A stretch of DNA of 37,340 bases, taken from contig JAJDEA010000024.1 in the NCBI GenBank assembly GCA_029260035.1, positions 1 to 37,340 on the forward strand, in the 5' to 3' direction. Shown here piece by piece: positions 1 to 7,734 of this stretch. The position numbers were made by a program, and so were the translations under genes. The notes below the pieces were generated by a model. It made no database searches, was not told the origin of the DNA, and saw nothing but the letters and a program-made list of their open reading frames with translations. The DNA comes from Phycisphaerae bacterium (GTDB taxonomy: Bacteria; Planctomycetota; Phycisphaerae; UBA1845). The first letter of the stretch is position 1. Each line of letters opens with the position of its first letter.

Positions 1-474
1 GGCCTGGTCTATATGCGCGCGGAGCGATATGAAGAATCGGAAGTGTTTTATCGTGAGCTGATTCGCGACATCAACAATACGTCTGTTGGTGACCTCCCCT
101 GGAATCTCACGCCATCCGCACACTTGGCCAATTCACTCCAAGGCCTTGGTCGCTTACAGGAAGCCCTGACACTTTCGCAGGAGAATCTGGATCGTGCCCG
201 GCAAGTTTTCAAACCAGGCCGATGGACGATCGGCGTCTTCACATTGAGTCTTGGCAAAACATTTGCTGGAATGAATCGATTCGCGGAAGCGGAGAAGTTA
301 ATGCTTGAAACCGTGAGCCTATGGGAAAAATCGCTGGGTCGGCACAACCCACGAGTACTCGAAGCCTTGCAAGACCTGATAGACTTGTACGATGCTTGGC
401 AGAAACCGACCGATGCATCGAAATGGCGCATTCGACTTAATGAAAACTCGGATTCCACGCATGATATAGGATAG
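1..474 (+). CDS. TPR-containing protein, C-terminal part (5' end outside window)
   Basis: The frame is open from the first base to a TAG at 472-474, so this is the C-terminal part of a longer gene. The roughly 157 visible residues form helical hairpins spaced like tetratricopeptide repeats, for example the stretches around LANSLQGLGRLQEALTLSQE and SLGKTFAGMNRFAEAEKLML. TPR arrays are protein-protein interaction scaffolds. In planctomycetes such tails often end Ser/Thr protein kinases, but no kinase domain is visible here, so that link is only a guess. The first in-window ATG (13) is internal rather than a start. It is followed by about 140 bases without an obvious terminator and then the transglutaminase-like gene on the same strand. 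Confidence 0.8.
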   Translation, partial: GLVYMRAERYEESEVFYRELIRDINNTSVGDLPWNLTPSAHLANSLQGLGRLQEALTLSQENLDRARQVFKPGRWTIGVFTLSLGKTFAGMNRFAEAEKLMLETVSLWEKSLGRHNPRVLEALQDLIDLYDAWQKPTDASKWRIRLNENSDSTHDIG

Positions 475-615
475 TGGTATTATTACATAGCCAGGGAATA
501 AACAAGGCAAGTTGATAGTATGAGGAGTTGGTTGGAAAACGATAGATCCTTGATCCACTCGCGCGTCGCTAAGCGAAGACTGCGAAAATGAAAGCCGGGG
601 ACACCAGAACAGATT

Positions 616-1617
616 ATGATTGAGCAAAGAAGAAACCTACACTTCGGACACCTTGCAGTCATCACAGCAGTCCTTGCTTCGGGCTTAGTTGCCCGCGCCG
701 ATGGTTTCGATCCATGGACTCAGCCCGCAGAGTATAAGCTTACGCTGAGCGCATCCTTGAATGACCTGGCTTCTGCCAAAGAAGACAACGTGCGCATATG
801 GGTTCCGCTACCAGCCGAAAACGCACACCAGCAAGTATTGGCACAGACAGTCGACTCACCTTGGCCTTATCGAATTACGTCCGACGCGCAGGGAAATCGC
901 ATGCTGTATCTAGAACGACCGAACAACAAGGCGACAGCTGGTGAGATTGTTCTGACGTTCTCCGTTCGACGTCTGCCCATTATGCAGGCCTACAATGATC
1001 GGACAGAATCGTCGCCGATCGGCTTGCTTCCATCGCGCTACCTTGGTTCGCAATCCCGTATTCCATTGAAAGGCAGAATCAGCAAGATCGCCAAACGCGC
1101 TGCCGAAGGCTTAAGGCTGGAATCGCAAAAGATTCGCGCTTTTTACGACTACGTTTACGAAAACATGAGCTACAAGAAAGAAGGTGAAGGCTGGGGGAAA
1201 GGGGACGCCATCTGGGCGTGCACAGCCAAGTACGGAAACTGCACTGATTTCCACTCCCTGCTAATCGGCCTTGCGAGAAGTGAACGAATCCCCGCGCGGT
1301 TTATCATCGGCTACCCAATTCCTCAGGGAAAACCGTCCGGCGAACTGCCCGGGTATCATTGCTGGGCTGAGGTGTTTGATGCACAACGCGGGTGGATGCC
1401 TATCGATGCAAGCGAAGCGTGGAAATCGAAGCAACGGGATCGCTACTTCGGCTCCATTCCAAGCGACCGCGTTGCGTTTGCGCTCGGTCGAGACTTGACG
1501 CTGGAACCACCTCAGGCAGGCCCGCCTTTGAATTTCTTCATCTATCCATACACGGAAGTGAACAAGAAGCCGAACCAAAGCCTCCAATGGAAAATGCTGT
1601 TCCAGCGCGGACTATAA
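616..1617 (+). CDS. Exported transglutaminase-like cysteine peptidase-fold protein
   Basis: A 333-aa protein with an N-terminal export signal (basic start, hydrophobic residues about 10-25, then ARADG). The C-terminal half is a transglutaminase-like core. It shows Cys209 in GNCTDFHSLL, His248 in GYHCWAEVF and Asp264 in WMPIDASEAW, which is the expected Cys-His-Asp triad order. Family members act as amidases, peptidases or cross-linkers, and the substrate cannot be read from sequence. The region before it (residues 35-150) is probably a beta-sandwich, as in many secreted transglutaminase-like proteins. No Shine-Dalgarno sequence precedes the ATG. The start was kept because the signal peptide follows at once. 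A 7-bp inverted repeat lies downstream. Confidence 0.85.
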   Translation: MIEQRRNLHFGHLAVITAVLASGLVARADGFDPWTQPAEYKLTLSASLNDLASAKEDNVRIWVPLPAENAHQQVLAQTVDSPWPYRITSDAQGNRMLYLERPNNKATAGEIVLTFSVRRLPIMQAYNDRTESSPIGLLPSRYLGSQSRIPLKGRISKIAKRAAEGLRLESQKIRAFYDYVYENMSYKKEGEGWGKGDAIWACTAKYGNCTDFHSLLIGLARSERIPARFIIGYPIPQGKPSGELPGYHCWAEVFDAQRGWMPIDASEAWKSKQRDRYFGSIPSDRVAFALGRDLTLEPPQAGPPLNFFIYPYTEVNKKPNQSLQWKMLFQRGL

Positions 1618-1713
1618 GATTTCGACCATCCGTTGACTGATAACCAAAGCCGAAGAGCATTAACGCCTCCAGCTGCGCAAAAGGCACGTTCCCATAACAT
1701 CAAAAACAAACAG

Positions 1714-1734
1714 TCCGGCACGCAGATTGCCGGA
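1714..1734. other. 7-bp perfect inverted repeat upstream of the ygbA-like gene
   Basis: TCCGGCA and TGCCGGA flank a 7-base spacer, 45 bases before the ygbA-like ATG and about 100 bases after the transglutaminase stop. An AT-rich stretch (TATGTATATATGG) follows directly. The repeat could be an operator for the downstream gene or a weak terminator without a T tract. It does not match the NsrR motif I know for enterobacterial ygbA. Confidence 0.35.
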
Positions 1735-1779
1735 TAAAACTATGTATATATGGCTTAATAAGACCTGGAGGCCGAAGCG

Positions 1780-2214
1780 ATGATCGCTCTCCCGATCGTC
1801 CAGCGTTCAACCTATACTGTCCGCCACGCCGACACACAGTCGGGAAGATGGGGGCGGGCTCCACTTGACCGTCAAACCAAACGCGATCTCCGAATCCTCG
1901 CGCAGTTCATCGACATTTACTGCTCGGAAAAACACTCTCAATGTGATAAGCAGCCGGTTCGTATTGGCGAAACGGACGTATCCTCGATGGTAGATCACCC
2001 TACCAAACTTTGTTCAAAATGTGCGAAGCTATTGGCCCATGCGTTTGTCAAACGGATGCACTGTCCGATGGACCCGAAGCCAGCCTGCAAACGGTGTCCG
2101 AATCACTGCTACCATCCTGCCTACCGCAAGCGCATGCAGGATGTAATGCGATACTCGGGCCTTCGACTGATCTTCTCCGGCCGACTAAGTTACCTATTGC
2201 ACTTCTTCTTTTGA
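1780..2214 (+). CDS. ygbA: YgbA-family (nitrous oxide-stimulated promoter family) cysteine-rich protein
   Basis: A 144-aa protein. Residues about 34-140 match the layout of the small YgbA family: an N-terminal helix (RDLRILAQFIDIYC), a CxxC pair at 78/81 (LCSKCAKLL), Cys95, then CKRCPNHCYHPAYRKRM with cysteines 103, 106 and 110, then a VMRYSGLRLIF tail. E. coli YgbA belongs to the NO-responsive NsrR regulon and has been linked to recovery from nitrosative stress; its biochemistry is unsettled. The conserved cysteines suggest metal binding. The start is well supported: GGAGG sits 8 bases before the ATG. The first 30 residues are an extension that the short E. coli protein lacks. The gene stands alone and converges on the agmatinase gene. 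Confidence 0.8.
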   Translation: MIALPIVQRSTYTVRHADTQSGRWGRAPLDRQTKRDLRILAQFIDIYCSEKHSQCDKQPVRIGETDVSSMVDHPTKLCSKCAKLLAHAFVKRMHCPMDPKPACKRCPNHCYHPAYRKRMQDVMRYSGLRLIFSGRLSYLLHFFF

Positions 2215-2298
2215 CGCCAAAGCAATGGTCGGTCATGCGTGGGGGCAAGTAGCTCATAAACAAGAGTGAAAGCGCGCTTGTGAACAGTTCAAGTGAAC

Positions 2299-2312
2299 AG
2301 AGCTTGCTCTAG
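2299..2312. repeat. Dispersed short palindrome AGAGCTTGCTCTAG, copy 1
   Basis: AGAGC-TT-GCTCT forms a 12-bp palindrome between the convergent ygbA-like and agmatinase genes. The same 14-mer recurs at 32565-32578, and an 11-base piece (GCTTGCTCTAG) at 26857-26867. A second palindrome, TGAACAGTTCA, lies about 20 bases to the left at 2281-2291. Function unknown. Confidence 0.4.
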
Positions 2313-2360
2313 TCGAAATCGAATTCTGGCGTTATCGCAACCTTTTTCATACGTTCAAAA

Positions 2361-3233
2361 TCACTTGCCCGCTTGTACATAGCCCATCAGCTTATAGGCA
2401 AGCTTCGCCGCGAGATTTTCCGTTACGGCTTGCCCCGGAATGGGCATCACCTCAACAATATCGGCAGCTACGATTTCCTTTTCCTGAGCGACAAGCCCAA
2501 GCAGTCCCGTGACCTGATACCAATGCAATCCGCCAGGCTCCGGCGTGCCTGTTCCCGGCGCATAAGCGGGGTCGAAGCCATCAATGTCGATCGAAACGTA
2601 CACCTTGCCTCGCAAGCCTGCCAGCACACGATCGATCCAATTGTCGCTGGTCATACAATCGCGAGCTGTGACGACATCTATTTGTTGCTGATCTATGAAT
2701 TGACTTTCCTCAAGCGAGATGCTCCGAATCCCGACAGGCACGACATTGGCACCGAACTCAATGACTCGCCTCATGACACATGCGTGAGAGAATGGCGAGT
2801 CTTGATAGGTGTCTCGCAAATCGCAGTGCGCATCGATCTGTAGAACGGATATTTCCTTGTGTTTCGTCATGACTGCACGCACCAAGCCGGACGTCACGCC
2901 ATGTTCACCCCCCAACCCGAAAAGGAATTTCCCATCCTGCACGATTTCCTCCGCTCGCTTGAAGATTTTTTCGTGCATGGCCTGCGGATCTGCTGCATCG
3001 GGCTCGACCGGCCCAAGCGTTGAAATGCCGCATTCGTGGCACTCAAAGCCTAGTTCTTCGTCATAGTCTTCGAGATGGTGAGATGCAGCAATAATCGCAG
3101 CCGGACCATACCGCGTGCCGGAAAGAAAGGATGTAGTCGCATCATAAGGAATGGGCAACACCGCAAAGTCGGCGGTTTCATATTGGGCATGTCGGCCTTG
3201 CAAATCCAGAAAACTATTCGACGACACGTTCAT
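2361..3233 (-). CDS. speB: Agmatinase (ureohydrolase family)
   Basis: A 290-aa ureohydrolase, the usual length for bacterial agmatinase, which hydrolyses agmatine to putrescine and urea. The binuclear manganese site is complete: His111 in GGEHGVT, Asp134, His136 and Asp138 in DAHCDLRD, and Asp216 and Asp218 in DIDGFDPAYAPGTGTPEPGG. The preceding gene on the same strand, 39 bases upstream, encodes pyruvoyl-dependent arginine decarboxylase, which supplies agmatine. That context separates agmatinase from arginase or formimidoylglutamase. The ATG is not preceded by a Shine-Dalgarno sequence. Together the two genes form a complete arginine-to-putrescine route in the cytoplasm. Confidence 0.93.
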   Translation of the reverse strand: MNVSSNSFLDLQGRHAQYETADFAVLPIPYDATTSFLSGTRYGPAAIIAASHHLEDYDEELGFECHECGISTLGPVEPDAADPQAMHEKIFKRAEEIVQDGKFLFGLGGEHGVTSGLVRAVMTKHKEISVLQIDAHCDLRDTYQDSPFSHACVMRRVIEFGANVVPVGIRSISLEESQFIDQQQIDVVTARDCMTSDNWIDRVLAGLRGKVYVSIDIDGFDPAYAPGTGTPEPGGLHWYQVTGLLGLVAQEKEIVAADIVEVMPIPGQAVTENLAAKLAYKLMGYVQAGK

Positions 3234-3272
3234 GGAGGGGTTTCGCTGCAGGGTTCAGTTTGGGCGAAAATA

Positions 3273-3827
3273 TTATAGTATCAGAACGGCTGCCGCGACG
3301 GCGGTTGTCCACAGGCCGTTCTTGTCCCCTTCAACGGTCTGAACGGTGGCACGGGTTTTGACGACAAGCCCCTTGGCGCGATAGATATTCATTCGTTCGT
3401 TGTATGCTTTGTCCGGGTCGAGGTCGATGCCTTGCGTGGTTGCGAGCATGGTAGCTGCCATATCTTCGACGTAATCGGCACAAGTTCGTTGCGTCATACC
3501 GAATCCGTGATGTTCCGAGATATAGCCGTGTAAGTCCTTATCCGCCGGAAGTGCCAAACCAATGCCCGAACACGCAAGACGGTGTGGTTCATCGGTTCGG
3601 GTCTCCGCCATAACACAAAACACGATCTGTCCGGGACTGAGTTCTTTAAGCCCTCGTTCCTTCGAGATGATTTTGCAATGAGGCGGCGAGATGCTGCTTA
3701 CCCGCACAAGATTGAACGCAGCGATACCCGCATCGCGCAACGACGCTTCGAAAGACTGCAAGCTATCTTTGTGTCTTCCGGTCCCCTTTGTGAAGAACAT
3801 CTTCTTGGGAACGAGATCTAACGCCAA
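3273..3827 (-). CDS. Pyruvoyl-dependent arginine decarboxylase
   Basis: A 184-aa proenzyme of the PvlArgDC family, which decarboxylates arginine to agmatine without pyridoxal phosphate. The self-cleavage site is visible as VRVSSISPP, with cleavage expected between Ser44 and Ser45, where Ser45 becomes the pyruvoyl group. Glu105 in YISEHHGFG matches the catalytic Glu region of the archaeal enzyme. The start is TTG, chosen because GGAGG lies 7 bases upstream. A promoter-like pair (3877-3904) sits about 50-75 bases upstream, just after the rdgB stop codon, so this begins its own transcription unit and leads into agmatinase. Confidence 0.92.
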   Translation of the reverse strand: MALDLVPKKMFFTKGTGRHKDSLQSFEASLRDAGIAAFNLVRVSSISPPHCKIISKERGLKELSPGQIVFCVMAETRTDEPHRLACSGIGLALPADKDLHGYISEHHGFGMTQRTCADYVEDMAATMLATTQGIDLDPDKAYNERMNIYRAKGLVVKTRATVQTVEGDKNGLWTTAVAAAVLIL

Positions 3828-3876
3828 CGATTTACCTCCGAGAGTCTTGCATGTGACGGAACGGTTTCGACATATG

Positions 3877-3904
3877 ATTGTACTTGTCTAGGTTTTCCCC
3901 ACAA
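3877..3904 (-). promoter_or_regulatory. Candidate promoter of the arginine decarboxylase-agmatinase unit
   Basis: Read on the minus strand, TTGTGG (3904-3899) and TACAAT (3882-3877) are separated by 16 bases. TACAAT matches the -10 consensus at five of six positions. The predicted leader to the TTG start is about 45 bases and contains a strong GGAGG. Confidence 0.45.
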
Positions 3905-3958
3905 GCCTTCCGTCGATTCCAGAATGAATCGGGGAGAACCTACATTCACATCAGCCCG

Positions 3959-4567
3959 CTACTCGACGAATAGCTTCTCGATCTGCTCTCGAAGTGAACG
4001 CAACGCCTGACCTCGATGGCTTATGGCGTTTTTTTGTTCGAGCGGCAACTCTGCAGCGGTATATCCCAACTCGGGAATGAAGAACAGGGGATCATAGCCG
4101 AAACCGTCCTCGCCTCGCGGCTTATCGAGAATCGTACCCTCGACGGAACCTCGCGCGACAAGCATGAAATCATCCGGGCCTGACAGCGCCATCACGCAGT
4201 GGAATCTAGCCGAGCGAGCTGATTGCGGAATACTTTCCAGTTCCATAAGTAACTTGGTGTTATTTGCGGCATCGTCACCCTCTTTCCCCGCAAAGCGAGA
4301 TGAATACACACCCGGTGCACCGCCAAGCGCATCAACTTCCAGCCCGGAGTCGTCTGCCAAAGCCCATCGATTCGCATGTCCGGCGTAGTACGTTGCCTTG
4401 AGGCGTGCATTGCCTTCAAATGTCGTTTCACTCTCCACAGGCGGAGCAATCGCGTCAAGCTGTGTAAGTGTGACAAGTTCTATCGAAAAACCCGCTAGCG
4501 CCGCCTCGACCTCACGAACTTTTCCCGCATTCGATGTGGCGATAAGAATGGACGGAGGTTTTACCAT
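3959..4567 (-). CDS. rdgB: XTP/dITP pyrophosphatase (RdgB/HAM1 family)
   Basis: A 202-aa housecleaning nucleotidase that removes dITP and XTP from the nucleotide pool. Signature motifs are all present: TSNAGK (11-16) for phosphate binding, Glu51 in TFEGNA, DDSGLEVDALGGAPGVYSSR from Asp72, GFGYDPLF (155-162) and SHRGQA (183-188). Its ATG overlaps the end of the lipoprotein gene (ATGGTAA arrangement), so translation is probably coupled. With RNase PH two genes upstream this follows the common bacterial rph-rdgB pairing. Confidence 0.95.
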   Translation of the reverse strand: MVKPPSILIATSNAGKVREVEAALAGFSIELVTLTQLDAIAPPVESETTFEGNARLKATYYAGHANRWALADDSGLEVDALGGAPGVYSSRFAGKEGDDAANNTKLLMELESIPQSARSARFHCVMALSGPDDFMLVARGSVEGTILDKPRGEDGFGYDPLFFIPELGYTAAELPLEQKNAISHRGQALRSLREQIEKLFVE

Positions 4568-5415
4568 TGATCGGAGCCATCTTTCCCGGGAATTTTTACC
4601 AGTCGTGATTCGACCCTGACCTTTTGCCCCTTGTCCGACATAGCTGTATATACCGCTCCGTTGAGTCGATTGTACCTCAGCAGTTCGTTGGATTTTTGGA
4701 GAGACTTCACCTTTGCACTGTACCTGCGCAAGCCTTTCTGTTGAGTGATCAGAGCATCTTCGCCGAACAACCCAACGGTCACCATGCTCGATGCGTCGGC
4801 GTGGTAGAAATACGCCTCAAGGTTCTGCTTTCGTAGGTACTTGCAATATTCCGAAGCTGCTTGCTTGCAATCCCAAAAATCATCCGTCGGCTCGAAGACG
4901 GCTACTTGCAGCGTGTAGACTCCTTCCGCGTTTTTTAAGTCCCAATCAGGATTCCCGACGTTGGGCAAAGGCATACGCACTTTGCGCGCTCCCAGGAAGA
5001 ACGACTGCCCGCTATCACCAAGCTGCTTGATGAACTCAAGGTCAGTGACCAACTTTTTCGGTATTGACCGCTTGCCCGTTTTGGGGTTCGTACGTCGGTA
5101 ATATGTACCGTAATAGAGCCGGGCAGCGCCATCGTCCTCGTCGCGCACGAAAACTTCCTGCGAACGCACACCTCGCGAACGCTTGAGCGTTTCGGCAATC
5201 TGCTGAACGTGCAGCATACGACTTGGCCCTCGCATCTCCAGACAAAGGATCGTCCAGGGCGCCCCCTTCGGACGAAAGAATGATCGGCTTCCCTTCTGAT
5301 TTTTTCCCGATGCGGTATTTGGCCCGGAAGCTTGACAGCCTTGAAGAAGAAGCATGAGCAGCGTCAGCGCTGCAATGCCAGGACGATTGCATTTTTCGTG
5401 TACTGGACGAAACAT
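4561..5415 (-). CDS. Lipoprotein with two SPOR-like domains, between rph and rdgB
   Basis: A 284-aa protein with a lipoprotein signal peptide: basic N-terminus, hydrophobic core, then LLLQGC with the lipid-anchored cysteine at 27. Two stretches have the pattern of SPOR domains: about 53-105 (starting WTILCLEM) and 167-217 (YTLQVAVFEPTDDFWDCKQA, then the VTVGLFG strand). SPOR domains bind septal peptidoglycan, but I rate the assignment as tentative. The gene starts 5 bases after the rph stop and overlaps rdgB by 7 bases, so it belongs to that operon. Its placement between two nucleotide/RNA housekeeping genes is odd for an envelope protein. Confidence 0.8.
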   Translation of the reverse strand: MFRPVHEKCNRPGIAALTLLMLLLQGCQASGPNTASGKNQKGSRSFFRPKGAPWTILCLEMRGPSRMLHVQQIAETLKRSRGVRSQEVFVRDEDDGAARLYYGTYYRRTNPKTGKRSIPKKLVTDLEFIKQLGDSGQSFFLGARKVRMPLPNVGNPDWDLKNAEGVYTLQVAVFEPTDDFWDCKQAASEYCKYLRKQNLEAYFYHADASSMVTVGLFGEDALITQQKGLRRYSAKVKSLQKSNELLRYNRLNGAVYTAMSDKGQKVRVESRLVKIPGKDGSDQW

Positions 5416-5420
5416 GGAAG

Positions 5421-6140
5421 TTAGATTCTCTTTCGCATCGCTTTTTGTTGTAATGCGATGAGCTGCTTGATGCCTCGCGACGCAATCCGCAAGAGCTTGT
5501 CCAACTCCGCTTGAGTGAATGTCGCTTCTTCCCCTGTTCCTTGCACTTCGACGAAGCGACCTGCGCCTGTCATCACGACATTCATGTCCACGTCAGCCGT
5601 CGAGTCTTCCTCGTAGTTGAGGTCCAGCAGAAGTTTGTTTCCAACTCTGCCCACGCTTGTCGCACCTACCGAATCGACAATGGGCGATTTCTTGATCCAG
5701 CCGTTCTTCTTGGCAACACGAACCGCATCGCAAAGGGCAACATAAGCTCCGGTGATGCTGGCCGTGCGCGTTCCGCCGTCTGCCTGCAGTACATCACAGT
5801 CAATCAAGATCGAGTTTTCGCCAAGAATCGAAAGATCAACCACGGAACGCAACGATCGACCGATGAGTCTTTGAATCTCCTGCGTTCGTCCGTCGATTTT
5901 CGTGCGATTTCTTCTTCGTCGGGTATTCGTGGCCGCTGGCAGCATGTCGTATTCAGCGGTCACCCACCCTGTACCCTCTCCCATTTTCCAAGGCGGAACT
6001 TTCTTTTCCCATGAAGCGGTGCAGAGCACGGTGGTCTCGCCCGAGCTTACAAGCACAGAGCCGGCAGCGTGTTTCGTATAACCTCGAACGAACTTGAACG
6101 GTCGAAGCTCATTAGGTTTTCTACCATCAATTCTAGCCAA
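5421..6140 (-). CDS. rph: Ribonuclease PH
   Basis: A 239-aa phosphorolytic 3'-5' exoribonuclease that trims tRNA 3' ends. The length matches the family. Recognisable blocks are [14 protein letters not shown] (58-71), the [14 protein letters not shown] stretch (85-98) that contributes to the phosphate site and hexamer contacts, [15 protein letters not shown] (119-133) and [20 protein letters not shown] (172-191) with the catalytic acidic residues. The start is TTG (complement of 6138-6140), supported by GGGAG 9 bases upstream. It heads an operon with the SPOR-like lipoprotein and rdgB. Confidence 0.95.
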   Translation of the reverse strand: MARIDGRKPNELRPFKFVRGYTKHAAGSVLVSSGETTVLCTASWEKKVPPWKMGEGTGWVTAEYDMLPAATNTRRRRNRTKIDGRTQEIQRLIGRSLRSVVDLSILGENSILIDCDVLQADGGTRTASITGAYVALCDAVRVAKKNGWIKKSPIVDSVGATSVGRVGNKLLLDLNYEEDSTADVDMNVVMTGAGRFVEVQGTGEEATFTQAELDKLLRIASRGIKQLIALQQKAMRKRI

Positions 6141-6178
6141 GAGTTATTGCTCCCATACAAGAAGAAAGTCGATTTCGG

Positions 6179-6228
6179 TGCCGAATGGTCTAGCAATGGC
6201 TAACCACCCCCGACCATTCATTTCGGCA
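6179..6228. other. Hairpin between tsaE and rph
   Basis: TGCCGAA and TGGTC on the left pair with GACCA and TTCGGCA on the right, allowing a small internal bulge, around a loop of about 20 bases. It lies after the tsaE stop and before the rph start on the minus strand. There is no T tract, so it may be a weak terminator or a leader structure. Confidence 0.3.
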
Positions 6229-6259
6229 GGGCGGACGATAGACTTGCGCTTTTGCACTG

Positions 6260-6754
6260 TCAACGCTCACTCTTCCGAATGGCCTCCAGGCATTTGATAG
6301 CGGTTGGCCCGAATGCGGAAAAACTGAACTCACGCGATAGGCTCCCTGACGGCGCAATGGCGATCGAAAGGTGCTGCGTTGGCAACACTTCGACGACACG
6401 ATCCGCCCACTCGACGAGTACGGCGCTATCCTGCGTCGCAAGTTCATCGAAGCCCAACGATCGAAGCGCGTCCGGGCTTTCCAGCCGATAGGCGTCCAGA
6501 TGATAGAGAGTGAGCGTTCCGGGATATTCATTGATGAGCGTAAAGGTCGGACTGGTGACACCAAGCGCAGCGCCATCGCCGTTGGCGTTTCCTGCAGCAA
6601 CCCCTTTGACGAACTCGGTCTTTCCGGCGCCCAGCGGGCCACAAAGGCCAACGACCAAATTCCCGGTCAATACTTCACCAAGCAATTGGCCAAGCTGCTG
6701 TGTTTCTTCGGGTGATTCCGTCTTCGTATGCCAATGTGAAGTAGTTTGCGTCAA
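6260..6754 (-). CDS. tsaE: tRNA t6A-modification ATPase TsaE
   Basis: A 164-aa P-loop ATPase that works with TsaB and TsaD in making N6-threonylcarbamoyladenosine at tRNA position 37. It shows the Walker A motif GPLGAGKT (39-46), the family-specific VTSPTF (66-71), HLDAYRL (85-91) and VEWADR (114-119). The start is TTG, and its TTGA overlaps the TGA stop of thiL, which indicates translational coupling. An in-frame ATG further downstream would remove the N-terminal strand, so the TTG is preferred. TsaB and TsaD are not in this window. Confidence 0.93.
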   Translation of the reverse strand: MTQTTSHWHTKTESPEETQQLGQLLGEVLTGNLVVGLCGPLGAGKTEFVKGVAAGNANGDGAALGVTSPTFTLINEYPGTLTLYHLDAYRLESPDALRSLGFDELATQDSAVLVEWADRVVEVLPTQHLSIAIAPSGSLSREFSFSAFGPTAIKCLEAIRKSER

Positions 6755-7662
6755 TGAACATACCCTTTCGGTTCCAATGTTGTTACGCTACCATCCAGTT
6801 TCGAGAATGACAGACCTGAGTTTGCTATGTGACCAATTGGTGTCGCTTGATCTATTCGGACGTCGCGGTTCGCATCAACGGCAAGGAGCAGTTCAAAATC
6901 CTCGCCGTCGTGCAATGCGTGCTCCAACGCGGTTCGCTCATCGGCATCTGCTGCCTCTTTCGCATCGTCATGAATCACCAAAAGCGCCAGACCTTCCTCC
7001 ACGATCGCTCCAACGCGTGACGCCTGACATAGTCGCCAGAGGTCCAGACATAGACCATCGCTGATGTCGATCATCGCGTGAAGACTTGAGCCGAGGCATT
7101 CAGCTAGTTTTCGCGCTTCGTGGACACGAGGTGTAAACGACAGATGTCGCCGAAGGCCACTTCCGCCGAGTTTGCCCGTAACATAAACACGATCCCCCTC
7201 GCGCGCGCCTGCTCTCGTGATGGGATCAATAGTTGGGAACGGTTCTGCGTGGATAGCTATGTCAATAGCCATGGGGTGCTGCCAGCGAGTCGTATCGCCG
7301 CCGACGATTGCAAGATCGAACTCCTCAGAGATAGCGAACATCCCATCGAACAGGGTCTTAACTTCCCGCAGATTCATGCTGTTCGGCAATGCGATCGAAA
7401 TCGTCGCCGAGACAGGGCGAACCGCCATCGCCGCACAATCGCTCAGGCAGCAGGCAACCGCTTTTCGCCCAATCATCGATAGGTCTTGCGTTTTCGTGTC
7501 AAAGTGTACGCCGTCAAGGAGCATATCCGACGAAACAGCATGGAACATCGCATCTGAATGAACGACCGCCATGTCGTCGCCGATACCAAGAGCGACGGAT
7601 CGAGCGGGTCCTTGGCGCTGTCTGAGCCAATCAATCAGTTCAAGCTCTATGCACGTCTTCAT
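6751..7662 (-). CDS. thiL: Thiamine-monophosphate kinase
   Basis: A 303-aa kinase that phosphorylates thiamine monophosphate to thiamine diphosphate. Family motifs in order: GIGDD (26-30), SSDMLLDGVHF (44-54), LSDCAAM (73-79, usually LSDLAAM), GGDTTRW (121-127), GDRVYVTGKLGGS (156-168), MIDISDGL (197-204) and HDGEDFELLLA (251-261). The acidic residues that bind Mg-ATP are kept. It precedes and overlaps tsaE. No Shine-Dalgarno sequence is present. Instead a TACAAT box ends 6 bases before the ATG, so the message may start at the ATG itself. Confidence 0.94.
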   Translation of the reverse strand: MKTCIELELIDWLRQRQGPARSVALGIGDDMAVVHSDAMFHAVSSDMLLDGVHFDTKTQDLSMIGRKAVACCLSDCAAMAVRPVSATISIALPNSMNLREVKTLFDGMFAISEEFDLAIVGGDTTRWQHPMAIDIAIHAEPFPTIDPITRAGAREGDRVYVTGKLGGSGLRRHLSFTPRVHEARKLAECLGSSLHAMIDISDGLCLDLWRLCQASRVGAIVEEGLALLVIHDDAKEAADADERTALEHALHDGEDFELLLAVDANRDVRIDQATPIGHIANSGLSFSKLDGSVTTLEPKGYVH

Positions 7663-7668
7663 AGTATG

Positions 7669-7674
7669 ATTGTA
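7669..7674 (-). promoter_or_regulatory. Candidate -10 box for a leaderless thiL-tsaE transcript
   Basis: TACAAT on the minus strand lies exactly 6 bases before the thiL ATG, where a sigma-70 transcript would begin at or next to the start codon. The -35 region is poor (GTGCAA at 17-base spacing). No ribosome binding site is present. Confidence 0.35.
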
Positions 7675-7734
7675 TACGAGACGTGGCGGTCTTGCACCGT
7701 GGGGATGGATTACGCGGCGTGGGTGCTGCCTGCG

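Noticed and set aside
1714..1734. NsrR or FNR operator for the ygbA-like gene
   Set aside because: The inverted repeat matches neither the NsrR motif nor the FNR site TTGAT-N4-ATCAA.
2281..2291. TGAACAGTTCA as a LexA box
   Set aside because: The spacing between GAAC and GTTC is one base, not the four of Gram-positive type LexA sites, and it lies between two convergent gene ends.
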